A stretch of DNA of 64,000 bases. Source: a bacterium (GTDB lineage: Bacteria > Vulcanimicrobiota > Xenobia > Xenobiales > JADMJV01). Positions 50,428 to 59,408 of this stretch are shown here, piece after piece. The position numbers and the translations under genes are program-made. Position 1 is the stretch's first letter. The number at the start of each line of letters is the position of its first letter. The stretch is from NCBI GenBank assembly GCA_018780265.1, contig JADMJV010000068.1:176596-240595 (forward strand). Reading direction: 5' to 3'. Under the pieces are notes generated by a model, which saw only the letters and a program-made list of their open reading frames with translations, ran no database searches and was not told the DNA's origin.

Positions 50428-51573
50428 TCAACGAACTCGGGTCTTGCTCTGAGCCTTCCCGTAAACCTCCACCGTGGCCTCAATAACCTTGGTGTCTTTG
50501 AATTCGTGGGCCAAAGTGCGACTGTTGAGCCCAAAGTTGACCATCCGGCCAGGGTCCTCGAGCATGCTCTCGATGGCCCGGGCCAGCGCCGCCGCGTCCC
50601 TGGCTGGCACCAGCAAGCCATTGTAGCCATGCTGGACGATCTCTCGACAACCAGGCACATCGGTGGCCACCAAAGGCTTGCCCATGGCCGCCGCTTCCAA
50701 TAAGATTCGCGGAGTCCCTTCGCGATAGGAAGGCAGCGCTACAATAGTGGCCAGACTGAGCACATCTTCGATGTTTTCGATGTGCCCCAAGTAGTCGACA
50801 ACGCCCTCTGTAACCCAGTCTTGCAGAGTGTCGTGGGTGATCGAGGAAGGATTCCCTCCGTCAACCTCGCCAGCCAACGCAAAGACCACTTCCGCCCCTT
50901 TCTCCTTGAGGATGCGAGCAGCCTCGACATACTCGAGCAAACCTTTTTCGCGAATCAGTCGAGAGGCCAGCAGCACCGTGGGAGAGGGTCTGCCCTCGGG
51001 GCTTCCCGGGCGGGGACAGAAGCGCCGGAGGCACACGCCCGAACCTCGAATGATGGTGGTTTTGTCGGGTACAATCATCTTGCGGTCAAGAAATTCGCGG
51101 TAGTCATCGCCATTCTGAAAGACCACCTCGACACGCCGGGCGGTGAGGATTTTTCTGTAGACAAAACGTAGGGCGGGGCGAACGGCTCGATGAAGCCATC
51201 CCTGGCCGATAAACGCATGTCCGAGACCGGTGATGGCGTTGACGACCGCCTTCACTCCGGCCAACTTGGCTGCGATGGTCCCATAAAGCACGCACTTGAT
51301 GGTGAAATGGTGACATACGGCCGGTTCCTCGGCCCGATAGATCTGCCAGAATCGAATCAGAGTCAGCAGTTCGCGCAAGGGATTCACGCTCTTTCGGCTC
51401 AACTGCAAATTGACCCAACGAAACTTTTCCGCCACCAGTCTCTCGGAGTAGGCGTCTTCAGGAGCGACAAAAACTACCTGGTAGCCAATATCTCGCAAAT
51501 GCCGCGCCAGAGGCAGACGAAAATTGTAGAGGTACCAAGAGGTGTTGGCGACCATCAATACTTTATCTTGCAT
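50428..51573 (-). CDS. Glycosyltransferase family 4 (GT-B)
   Basis: 381 residues. VLMVANTSWYLYNFRLPLAR is the usual start, then LASRLIREKGLLEYVEAARI, YREGTPRILLEAAAMGKPLV and TDVPGCREIV (the EX7E donor-binding region). This resembles WbpT/PglA-type HexNAc or hexose transferases acting on undecaprenyl-linked sugars. I chose ATG 51573 over GTG 51582 (nine nt longer). It lies 91 bp upstream of the epimerase on the same strand. Donor unknown. Confidence 0.88.
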   Translation of the reverse strand: MQDKVLMVANTSWYLYNFRLPLARHLRDIGYQVVFVAPEDAYSERLVAEKFRWVNLQLSRKSVNPLRELLTLIRFWQIYRAEEPAVCHHFTIKCVLYGTIAAKLAGVKAVVNAITGLGHAFIGQGWLHRAVRPALRFVYRKILTARRVEVVFQNGDDYREFLDRKMIVPDKTTIIRGSGVCLRRFCPRPGSPEGRPSPTVLLASRLIREKGLLEYVEAARILKEKGAEVVFALAGEVDGGNPSSITHDTLQDWVTEGVVDYLGHIENIEDVLSLATIVALPSYREGTPRILLEAAAMGKPLVATDVPGCREIVQHGYNGLLVPARDAAALARAIESMLEDPGRMVNFGLNSRTLAHEFKDTKVIEATVEVYGKAQSKTRVR

Positions 51574-51625
51574 AAGACTCACGGAAATTCTGGTTTGACG
51601 GGGGCAACCCTTTGGTATAAACGCG

Positions 51626-52789
51626 CTATGCCAGTTCTTGCAAGGCGCTGGTCACGAAGGCTTGCTCCTGGCCGGTCATCCGCCAGTAGAGGGGTAATGC
51701 CAGGCTTAAATGGTCGGCCATCCAGGCCCGCGGAAAATCTTCCGGTCGCAGAGCGTATCGGGTTCGATATACGTCTAGCAGGTGCAAGGCATGGGTGCCC
51801 GGGCGGGTGGACACCCCATGGTTCTCTAGCCGCTCCATCAAGGCATTGCGGCGTCCATGCAGGTCGACCAGGTTGTGGAGGCAGGGAGCTTCCGGTCGAA
51901 AGAGACACACGAAGGCCTGGTAGGCGTGAACGCAATCTTTCGGACAATGCGGCAGGGCAAGCCAGTCCAGTCCTTGCAAAGCCTCGCAGTAGGTTTGTGC
52001 CAGGCGCTGGCGCTGGCTGAGCGTTTTCTCAAAGCGCTGCAACTGAGACACTCCAAGTGCCGCCTGCATGTCGGTCATCCGGTAGTTATACCCCACTACG
52101 CGGAAGTCCGGCAGAATGTAAGGCCTGCTGCCCACATGGCGAGCCAGGTCGCTTTGGGAGGCGCCATGATCGCGCAGCGAGCGTGCCAGAGTATCCCAGT
52201 CGGCGCGGGCGCTGGTCAACATCCCTCCCTCTCCGGTGGTCAGCGATTTGCGCGGATGAAAGCTGAAACAGCCGAAGTCAGCCAGAGTGCCGGCGTGGTG
52301 GCCGCGGTATCGACTACCCAATGCACAGGCAGCGTCCTCGATAAGCATCAGGCCACGCTCGTCGGCCAGTTGGCGCAGGGGCTCCAGATCCGCTGAAAGC
52401 CCGAACAGCGATACCGCGATGATGGCACGGGTTCGACTCGTTAAGGCAGCTTTTACTTGGGTCACGTCGATATTGTAGGTGGCCAGATCAATGTCTACAA
52501 AAACCGGCCTGGCTCCCTGCATTTCGACGACATTGGCCGTCGCTACCCAGGTAAAGGCCGGCACGATCACTTCATCTCCCGCGCCCACTTGAGAGGCGAC
52601 CAAGGCCAGATGCAAAGCCGTAGTGCAGGAAGTCGTGGCCAGGGCATACTCAGCCCCTGAGTATTCCCTGAAGAGGCGCTCAAATTCGGCGACCTGGGGA
52701 CCCTGAACCAGCCAACCCGAGCGAAGCGTGGCCAGTACAGCCTCCTCGTCTTCCGCCGTCAGTTCGACCTTAGCAATGGGAATGCGCAA
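51626..52789 (-). CDS. DegT/DnrJ/EryC1/StrS sugar aminotransferase
   Basis: 387 residues. IPIAKVELTAEDEEAVLATL and WLVQGPQVAEFER start the family pattern; EDAACALGSRY binds the PLP pyridine nitrogen and FSFHPRKSLTTGEGGM holds the Schiff-base Lys. It transaminates a keto-sugar nucleotide. TTG 52789 is favoured because GTGGAGAAAAC just upstream gives a Shine-Dalgarno; longer frames lack it. It overlaps the epimerase stop by 20 nt. Distinct from pseC; it may make an amino-hexose for the second acetamidino triad (inferred). Confidence 0.85.
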   Translation of the reverse strand: MRIPIAKVELTAEDEEAVLATLRSGWLVQGPQVAEFERLFREYSGAEYALATTSCTTALHLALVASQVGAGDEVIVPAFTWVATANVVEMQGARPVFVDIDLATYNIDVTQVKAALTSRTRAIIAVSLFGLSADLEPLRQLADERGLMLIEDAACALGSRYRGHHAGTLADFGCFSFHPRKSLTTGEGGMLTSARADWDTLARSLRDHGASQSDLARHVGSRPYILPDFRVVGYNYRMTDMQAALGVSQLQRFEKTLSQRQRLAQTYCEALQGLDWLALPHCPKDCVHAYQAFVCLFRPEAPCLHNLVDLHGRRNALMERLENHGVSTRPGTHALHLLDVYRTRYALRPEDFPRAWMADHLSLALPLYWRMTGQEQAFVTSALQELA

Positions 52790-53729
52790 GTTTTCTCCAC
52801 TGCAAAAGATTCTCCAGGCCCTCTGGGAGCGGAGTGGTTGCCTCAAATCCAAGCAGATCTCGGGCTTTATCAATGCTGCCAATACGCTGAGTCACAAAAC
52901 TGCTGGTCAGGGGCTCATAGTGCGGATGGAAGGGCTTTCCTTCCAGTTCACACAGCTTGCTCACCAGTTCGTTGAGGGTGGTGCCCCGACCGCAACCGAT
53001 GTTAAAGAACTCGTCGCAGCAGGTGGCCTGCATGGCCAGCAGATTTGCCCGCGCGACGTCCGCGACATAGATAAAATCAAAGGTCTGGCTGCCATCTCCG
53101 TGTATGATGGGCGGTTGCCCTGAAAAAAGACGGTCGAGAACCTTCATCATGACACTTACATAGGCCCCTTGATAGTCCATGCGAGGGCCGTATATATTCA
53201 TGTAACGTAAACCTACGTAGGGCAGACCGCCCTGCTGATGGGCGGCCCGCAACATTTGTTCGCAGGCAATTTTGGTGGCGCCATAGGTGGTGCGGTTGTT
53301 GAAGGGATGGTCCTCGGTCATGGGGACTTCCAGGGCGTTTCCATACACCGAGGCCGAACTGCTGTAGACGATGCGAGCCACCTGCCGATCCTGACAGGCT
53401 TCGATCACGTTCCAACTGCCCATCACATTGGTATTCCATGCCTGGCGGGGGACCTCCACGCACTCCTTTAGCCACAAAGATGCCAGCAAGTAGACCCCGT
53501 CCCCCGGTCTCAACACTTCCTGGAGCAATTGGGAATCCAGCATGGAACCTTCGATCAGGTGGACCCTCGGGTCTCGCAGCGCTGAGGTCAGGTTGTTTCG
53601 ACTGCCCCGGACGAGATTGTCCACCACGACGATCTCGGAGACGGGTTGCTGGATCAGCAAATCCACGATGTGCGAGCCGACCAGGCCCGCGCCCCCAATA
53701 AGAACGATGCGAGCACCCTTAATATCCAC
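52770..53729 (-). CDS. NAD-dependent epimerase/dehydratase (sugar nucleotide)
   Basis: 319 residues. VLIGGAGLVGSHIVDLL (NAD), VDNLVRGSRNNL, YSSSASVYGNALE, TTYGATKIACEQML (YxxxK) and RYMNIYGPRMDYQG. It belongs to the extended SDR group of sugar epimerases, possibly a UDP-GlcNAc/GlcNAcA 4-epimerase or related enzyme; the exact reaction is not readable. GTG 53729 has GGAGG upstream and the longer frame is unlikely. It overlaps the HisF-like gene by 11 nt, in an operon with wbpG and the aminotransferase. Confidence 0.85.
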   Translation of the reverse strand: MDIKGARIVLIGGAGLVGSHIVDLLIQQPVSEIVVVDNLVRGSRNNLTSALRDPRVHLIEGSMLDSQLLQEVLRPGDGVYLLASLWLKECVEVPRQAWNTNVMGSWNVIEACQDRQVARIVYSSSASVYGNALEVPMTEDHPFNNRTTYGATKIACEQMLRAAHQQGGLPYVGLRYMNIYGPRMDYQGAYVSVMMKVLDRLFSGQPPIIHGDGSQTFDFIYVADVARANLLAMQATCCDEFFNIGCGRGTTLNELVSKLCELEGKPFHPHYEPLTSSFVTQRIGSIDKARDLLGFEATTPLPEGLENLLQWRKLAHSHC

Positions 53730-54489
53730 GTTGCCAGATCCTCCGTAATTGTTCTCGATCAGGAAATTGCACCAGCACTCCCATATCTTTCGCCTGGTAG
53801 ACCACCATACTGCCCACCCCCACCGCTGAGGCGCCGGCATGATGGACGCATTGAGCCACGTGCTCCAAATTTCCTACTCCGCCGTGGGCAATCACCGGAA
53901 TGCTTACGGCATGGGTGACCGAGCGAATCGTGTCCAGGTCGGGGCCTTGCCAACCCCCTTCCCGATCCACCGAAGTCAACAAAATTTCGCCCGCACCCCA
54001 CTCTTCCAGTCTACGAGCCCAGTCCACAACCCCCCCTGTTTGTTTGCGAGTAGCACCGTGAGAAACCACGCCAGGAGATCCAAACCATGGCTTCTTGACA
54101 TCCAGAGAAGCGATGATAGCCTGATTGCCAAATTGGCGTGCGGCCTCCTGCAAGAGGCCGCCTCCTTGAAATAAAGCCGAATTGATGGCCACCTTCTCGC
54201 ATCCAATACTCAGCAGTCGCTGGATTTGCTGACATGACGAAATTCCACCCCCGTAGGCCAGGGGCATAAAGCACTCTTCGCACAGCGACTGCAACAGGCG
54301 GAACTGAACGTCGCTGCCAGCGCGGGTTGCACCGATGTCGAGCAACAACAGTTCATCGACCTCTAGCTCGTTGAAAATTCGGGCGGTGTTGATCGGATCG
54401 CCGACATAACCAGGGCTGCTGAAACGACGGGTTTTGACCAGAGTAGACCCCTGCAGCAAAAGACAGGGTATCAGACGGGGCTCGAGCAC
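53719..54489 (-). CDS. AglZ/HisF2-type acetamidino-modification protein (second triad)
   Basis: 256 residues. VLEPRLIPCLLLQGSTLVKT is the typical start of AglZ/HisF2 proteins, with Leu in the HisF Asp11 position, then VGDPINTARIFNELEVDELL, AYGGGIS and GAGEILLTSVDREGGWQGPD. It lacks the canonical catalytic Asp, so histidine synthesis is unlikely. Partner proteins are the amidotransferase directly upstream and the HisH at 58794. GTG 54489 is used; TTG 54507 is possible. Overlap with wbpG is 19 nt. Confidence 0.88.
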   Translation of the reverse strand: MLEPRLIPCLLLQGSTLVKTRRFSSPGYVGDPINTARIFNELEVDELLLLDIGATRAGSDVQFRLLQSLCEECFMPLAYGGGISSCQQIQRLLSIGCEKVAINSALFQGGGLLQEAARQFGNQAIIASLDVKKPWFGSPGVVSHGATRKQTGGVVDWARRLEEWGAGEILLTSVDREGGWQGPDLDTIRSVTHAVSIPVIAHGGVGNLEHVAQCVHHAGASAVGVGSMVVYQAKDMGVLVQFPDREQLRRIWQRGY

Positions 54490-55628
54490 TTCACATCCGG
54501 AAGACAATACTTGACGTAAAAAGACTTGGGAACCAGATGTCCTCGCACCATCCAGGCAAACAGGGGCGCCATCTTCTCAAAAGTGCCTTTGTAGGTTGGA
54601 TAGTCGCGGTAGCTCCGCGGTGCGCGGTTCAGGTATTCTTGAAATTCTGCGCTGCTCAGGCCCAGGCGCTTCAATACATAACCTGTCAAATCGTCTTCTA
54701 GATGAGGCGGTCGAGCGTATTCCAGCAGCGCCTGCGCCCGCTCGAGTTTGCCGGAACGAACCGAGGCGGACAGGGAATTGTTGCGTTGATCCACGCCAAA
54801 CTTGTTAGGCAGATAATAGCTGTGATGAAAGGCCGTCATGCGATTCTCGAGATGATGCCCACCGTAATACTGCCAACCAAACTCCTGGCTAAGATACTCG
54901 CGGGCCTCTTCTTTGGTGTAATCGAGGTACCAAAAGGGGCGAATTCGCTGAATGCGGTAGAGGAGGGACCACTTCAAAAATCGCCACAAGGTCATGTTCG
55001 GAAAGGTGCGCATGGAGAGCCTTCCAAATTGTTTGTGAACCGAGGCAATGTATCGCCCATCCACATAGCACAACCCCAGAGGACTGACCCCTTCGGTTCG
55101 GAAAGAATGACCTTCCAAAATAGTGCCTACTCCAAACCGGGCCGCGGCGCGATAGAGGGTCTCTGCCAGGGCGATATCGGTAGATCCATCCAATTCTGGA
55201 ACGCTGGCCTTGAGAAAGGACAAGAAAATGTCGTCCATCTCGCGATTGTCGACCACGTAGGTCCACAGATCCACTTTGAGCTTGCCGAGAACCTTGCGGA
55301 TGTTCTCGGTGGCGATGGCGGAGTTCCAGGTATTGTCGTAATGCACGGCCAGCGGACGCAAGCCGAACTCCACCGCTTTGGCCACCAGGAAGCTGGAGTC
55401 CGTGCCTCCGCTCACCCCAACGATGCAATCATACTTGCGCCCGCGGCCAGCGCGCTTGATTTTTTGAACCAACTCCTGGAAACGAGATTCTCCAGCGGCC
55501 GTGGCCGTCTGATATTCCCTTTCGAGTTGCTCGCTCAGGTGACAAAAAGTGCAGACCCCCTCCACGTCGAAGACGATACCAGGGGTATTGGCGTCGTAGA
55601 TGCAGCGACTGCAGAGGTTCGAACTCAT
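54471..55628 (-). CDS. wbpG: N-acetyl sugar amidotransferase (WbpG type, second triad)
   Basis: 385 residues. Zinc-type CSRCIYDANTPG and CTFCHLSEQLE, then the PP-loop VGVSGGTDSSFLVAKAV, AVHYDNTWNS and helical C-part. Note GGTDSS rather than the GGKDST of the first triad. It acts with HisF2 and HisH2 to form an acetamidino sugar, as in Pseudomonas O-antigens. ATG 55628 is chosen (MSSNLC). It is divergent from the glycosyltransferase at 55676. Substrate, probably a uronic or di-N-acetyl hexose, is inferred. Confidence 0.85.
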   Translation of the reverse strand: MSSNLCSRCIYDANTPGIVFDVEGVCTFCHLSEQLEREYQTATAAGESRFQELVQKIKRAGRGRKYDCIVGVSGGTDSSFLVAKAVEFGLRPLAVHYDNTWNSAIATENIRKVLGKLKVDLWTYVVDNREMDDIFLSFLKASVPELDGSTDIALAETLYRAAARFGVGTILEGHSFRTEGVSPLGLCYVDGRYIASVHKQFGRLSMRTFPNMTLWRFLKWSLLYRIQRIRPFWYLDYTKEEAREYLSQEFGWQYYGGHHLENRMTAFHHSYYLPNKFGVDQRNNSLSASVRSGKLERAQALLEYARPPHLEDDLTGYVLKRLGLSSAEFQEYLNRAPRSYRDYPTYKGTFEKMAPLFAWMVRGHLVPKSFYVKYCLPDVKCSSPV

Positions 55629-55675
55629 AAATCGCCCAAAGGAGGGTGGGGTTGCCTCAAGAAGGCCGCTGGCCA

Positions 55676-56947
55676 ATGATACGCATCGCATTCTACGGAA
55701 ATTTGTGCAACAACCTCTTTCAAATCTGCTGCGGACTGCGCAACTTCTCGTCCGTCGACGCCCACCTTTTTATCGATGGTGGGCTCGGAGACCTTCAACA
55801 AATGCCCGAGAACGACGACCATCAGTTGAAGAGGGGCTATCCGCATTGGATTCATCCCATCCCCTCGACCGATCCCGTGAAACTGTTGCTGGCACCCTGG
55901 CGCGCCCCCTTGCTGAAGCATCTGGACAACTTTGATGCTCTGGTTGTCAGTGGATATGGGCCGATGCTGGCGCAGTTCACGCGCATCCCCTCCTTTTTCT
56001 TAACCGCTGGGGGCGACCTTACCCAGTGGCCCTTTCCCTTCCGTTACCCCAGGCTCTATCCCGCCTGGCGTCATCGCCTCGGTCAGGTTTTCAGAGGTCT
56101 TTGGCAGCGTCGTGGAATCCGCCACTGTGAGGAGGTCTGGACTCAACCCTTTGGGCCCTTTCAGAACGCCCTGGAGCACCTGTCGATTGCCAGGGAAAAG
56201 ATATCGCTGCAGTATTTTCCGCTGATGCTGGACACCCAAAAATTCTCGCTGTTACCGCTTGAGAATCTCTCCGGCCAGGCTCGCTGGCTGCGCCTGGCTC
56301 ACGATTTTGTCATTTTTCATCCTTCGCGCCTGATGATTCTGGACGATAAGGAGCGGCAGCATACCGGAGATTGGAAGGCCAATGACCGTTTGATTCGTGG
56401 CTTTGCCAAATTTCGTCGGCAAACGCCTCATCTGCGCTCCGTGTTGGCCCTGATTCACCGGCCGGCTTCCCGCGACATGCAGATCGCCCGAGAACTGATC
56501 CGCCAGCTCCAGATCGAGGATGGGGTGGTGTGGTTGAGACCGACGCGGTCTTTCGGCTTTTCACGAGAAGAGTTGGTGGAACTCTACTCCGCCAGCGATG
56601 TAGTGGCGGACGATTTTGGGGCGGGCTGGTTTGGCTCGATTGTTGTAGAAGCGCTCTCCATCGGTCGGCCGGTAGTAACCTATGTCGACGAGCAGGTCAT
56701 GAGCCAACTTTATCCCTATCATCCGTTGGTGAATGCCCGCCTACCCGACGAAATCGCGGCCGCCCTTGTCCATCTCAGCCAACAACCCCATTTGCGCCAG
56801 GAGCTAGGCCTCAAAGGTCGGCAGTGGGTGGAGGAGTTTCACTCGTATGACGGAGCGGGGAAAATCTACTCTCGCCGCTTCGACGAGCTGGCCCATCGGC
56901 TGGGTCGGCTAAAGAAAGTGACGCAACCACCATTCAAAGCTCAATAA
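55676..56947 (+). CDS. Glycosyltransferase (GT-B), family uncertain
   Basis: 423 residues. IRIAFYGNLCNNLFQICCGLR is an N-terminal beta-alpha unit; SASDVVADDFGAGWFGSIVV followed by EALSIGRPVVTYV is a GT4-like C-terminal donor site with the Glu-containing motif. The middle has FHPSRLMILDDKERQHTGDW. ATG 55676 is preferred to GTG 55646. It stands alone on the forward strand, and its tail overlaps the convergent asparagine synthase by 39 nt. Confidence 0.75.
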   Translation: MIRIAFYGNLCNNLFQICCGLRNFSSVDAHLFIDGGLGDLQQMPENDDHQLKRGYPHWIHPIPSTDPVKLLLAPWRAPLLKHLDNFDALVVSGYGPMLAQFTRIPSFFLTAGGDLTQWPFPFRYPRLYPAWRHRLGQVFRGLWQRRGIRHCEEVWTQPFGPFQNALEHLSIAREKISLQYFPLMLDTQKFSLLPLENLSGQARWLRLAHDFVIFHPSRLMILDDKERQHTGDWKANDRLIRGFAKFRRQTPHLRSVLALIHRPASRDMQIARELIRQLQIEDGVVWLRPTRSFGFSREELVELYSASDVVADDFGAGWFGSIVVEALSIGRPVVTYVDEQVMSQLYPYHPLVNARLPDEIAAALVHLSQQPHLRQELGLKGRQWVEEFHSYDGAGKIYSRRFDELAHRLGRLKKVTQPPFKAQ

Positions 56948-58756
56948 TGACCAGATAAATAGGCGGTGGTTACGTTGCCCTCCGGCGTGTTCCAGCAGGC
57001 GTTGTTGAACGTAGTCTGGAGAAAGATACTCATAGATTCGGGCGTCCGCCGATCCCAAGAGCCCATCCACATAGGCCTGGCTGCTGCCGCGAAACCAACA
57101 GGCGTCAGGCCCGCTGAAGCCCTGCTTGGGACGATCTACGACTTGAGCTGGCAGCAGCCAGGCTAAAGATTTGCGCAGCAAGGTTTTCCCTTCCCCGCTG
57201 CGCGAGACGAGTCGAGCCACCCGAGTCGGGTCATTCTCGTCCAGGGCCGAAGGCAGCTCCGCAAGTTGCGGCACTTTGAGCAATGGGCTCAATTGGCATG
57301 CAAAGTCTACCAGGTCGTTATCTAAGAAAGGCACCCTTGTTTCCAGACCGTGGGCCATGCTCAATCGGTCCTCCACGACCAGCAGTCCGTGCAGGAACGT
57401 TTTCAGCTCGAAATACAAGATCATGTCCAACTTTTGGTCCAGGGTTTCGGAGTCCCCTCGAAAACCGCTGAGCACCGCTTCAAAAGCTTCGCGGGCGCAA
57501 AAATCCTCCATGAAGACAGAGGGTCGAAATAGAGAGGGCCGCTCCTGGTCGGGCACCAGGCGTTGCCAGCATCGGTAATACTGAGAGAGGAAGTCTTTTT
57601 CATGAGCCATGCGGTATCGCCAGGGGTAGCCAGCAAAGAGTTCGTCTCCACCTGCTCCCGAGAGGACCACTTTGCTGAAGCGACTGGCCAGCCGGGCCAC
57701 GTAATAGTTGGGATAGCACTGGCCCACCCGGAGATCTTCCAGATGCCAGATCAGTTCGGGCATAATGTTTTCCATGTCACCCGAATGCAAGATCACTTCA
57801 TAATGCTCGGTCTTCAGGATGCCGGCCAGTTCCTGGGCCTGGGCCCGCTCATCAAAATTTAATTCTAGCCCACTGACCCCATCTAAATGAAAGCCGCAGG
57901 TAAACGACTGCAAACGCGGGATTCGCTGACTGGCAATGGCAGCTATGGCCCCCGAATCCAGTCCCCCCGACAGGTAGGTTGAGACCGAAACGTCGCTCGC
58001 CAATTGTCTATGCACGGCCAAGGTCAGCAACCGCGCCACTTCCTGACTCGCTTCATGCTCGTCTATCTTCAGCTTCTGCTGACCGAGCGGATAGTCCCAG
58101 TAGATTTCTCGGTGCAACTTGCCGCTTTTTCCATCGATTTTTAAGTAGGAACCCGCCGGCAGCATGATGACTCCGTCAAACAGGGTTTCGTCGGTGAAAC
58201 TGTTTTGAAAGGTGAAATATTGATGCAATGTGTGCAGATTGACCCGGGCTCGTAAGTCAGGAAGACGCAGCAGGCTCTTGATTTCTGAGGAAAAGGCCAG
58301 CCGACCCTGGCCCAAATGATAATAGAGAGGCTTCACGCCGTAACGATCACGGGCTAAAAAGAGGGTCTGCTGTCGGCCGTCCCAGCAGGCAAAGGCGAAC
58401 ATGCCGTTGAGCCGAGACAAACAGCCTGCTCCCCAGGCTAAATAGGCGTTTAAGACCAGTTCGACATCCCCGCGAGAGTGAAAGGAGTAACCTTGGTGGC
58501 GAAGTTCCTGGCGCAACTCCGATTGATTATAAATCTCTCCATTGTAGACCAGCCTCACCTGGGAACCCATGGGCTGAGCCGAAGCGGGGGTCAGATCGAG
58601 AACTGCCAATCGATGATGACCCAGGCCCACCGAGCCCTCCTGGAAAATGCCGGAACCGTCGGGGCCGCGATGCGACAGGGTGGCCAGCATCTCTTCTATC
58701 AGACCTTGGCTGACGGGTTGCCCATCCCAACGAACCACGCCACAGATACCGCACAT
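56909..58756 (-). CDS. asnB: Asparagine synthase (glutamine-hydrolysing), first copy
   Basis: 615 residues. Ntn amidotransferase with catalytic Cys2 in MCGICGVVRW, then LSHRGPDGSG and VYNGEIYNQSEL. The synthetase domain has the PP-loop STYLSGGLDSGAIAAIA and LSGAGGDELFAGYPWRY. It makes asparagine or amidates another carboxyl. In glycan loci such enzymes often act on uronic acids. Divergent from hisH (37 bp). It overlaps the glycosyltransferase end by 39 nt. Confidence 0.9.
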   Translation of the reverse strand: MCGICGVVRWDGQPVSQGLIEEMLATLSHRGPDGSGIFQEGSVGLGHHRLAVLDLTPASAQPMGSQVRLVYNGEIYNQSELRQELRHQGYSFHSRGDVELVLNAYLAWGAGCLSRLNGMFAFACWDGRQQTLFLARDRYGVKPLYYHLGQGRLAFSSEIKSLLRLPDLRARVNLHTLHQYFTFQNSFTDETLFDGVIMLPAGSYLKIDGKSGKLHREIYWDYPLGQQKLKIDEHEASQEVARLLTLAVHRQLASDVSVSTYLSGGLDSGAIAAIASQRIPRLQSFTCGFHLDGVSGLELNFDERAQAQELAGILKTEHYEVILHSGDMENIMPELIWHLEDLRVGQCYPNYYVARLASRFSKVVLSGAGGDELFAGYPWRYRMAHEKDFLSQYYRCWQRLVPDQERPSLFRPSVFMEDFCAREAFEAVLSGFRGDSETLDQKLDMILYFELKTFLHGLLVVEDRLSMAHGLETRVPFLDNDLVDFACQLSPLLKVPQLAELPSALDENDPTRVARLVSRSGEGKTLLRKSLAWLLPAQVVDRPKQGFSGPDACWFRGSSQAYVDGLLGSADARIYEYLSPDYVQQRLLEHAGGQRNHRLFIWSLLSFEWWLRHFL

Positions 58757-58793
58757 TGAAGGTTAGTGTCCCCGCTCAGAAAAATGTTACTGG

Positions 58794-59408
58794 GTGGTCG
58801 TCATCGTCAATTATGGTTTGGGCAACCTGGGGTCTATCCGCAATATGCTCCGCAAGTTGGGGCAGGATGCCCTGGTTGCCGGAAGCCCCGACCAGCTCAT
58901 GCAGGCTGACCATATTATTCTCCCAGGGGTAGGAGCTTTCGATAGCGGGATGCGAAACCTGCAAAGTAGTGGTTTTCTACCAGCCCTGACCCACAAGGTG
59001 ATGCTCCAAAAGGTCCCATTGCTGGGTATCTGCCTGGGCATGCAGCTGCTCACCGAGGACAGTCAGGAAGGTGGCGAAAAGGGGCTGGGGTGGATTGCCG
59101 CTCACACCCTGCGCCTTGCTCCGGGCAAGCTTAAGGTGCCCCACATGGGCTGGAACCAGGTCCAACCGGTGACGGCCACTCCCCTGTGGGATGCAGCCGA
59201 CTGGCCGGACTGGCGATTCTATTTTGTGCATTCCTATTATGTCAAATGCAGCTATCCTCAGGATGTGTCCGCTCACACCCACTACGGGACTCGCTTTGCT
59301 TCGGTGATCCAACGAGACAACATCGTGGCCTGTCAGTTTCATCCCGAGAAGAGCCATCGGTTTGGATTTCAATTGCTGCGCAACTTCCTGAACATGTCAT
59401 CGTCTTAA
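58794..59408 (+). CDS. hisH: HisH-like glutamine amidotransferase (second triad)
   Basis: 204 residues. Nucleophile Cys in LLGICLGMQLLTEDSQEGG, FVHSYYV and CQFHPEKSHRFG. It belongs with HisF2 (53719) and WbpG (54471), separated from them by a glycosyltransferase and asparagine synthase, and is on the other strand. Start GTG 58794 (VVIVNYGLGNLG). It would supply ammonia for acetamidino-sugar formation. Tail overlaps the convergent flippase by 12 nt. Confidence 0.88.
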   Translation: MVVIVNYGLGNLGSIRNMLRKLGQDALVAGSPDQLMQADHIILPGVGAFDSGMRNLQSSGFLPALTHKVMLQKVPLLGICLGMQLLTEDSQEGGEKGLGWIAAHTLRLAPGKLKVPHMGWNQVQPVTATPLWDAADWPDWRFYFVHSYYVKCSYPQDVSAHTHYGTRFASVIQRDNIVACQFHPEKSHRFGFQLLRNFLNMSSS

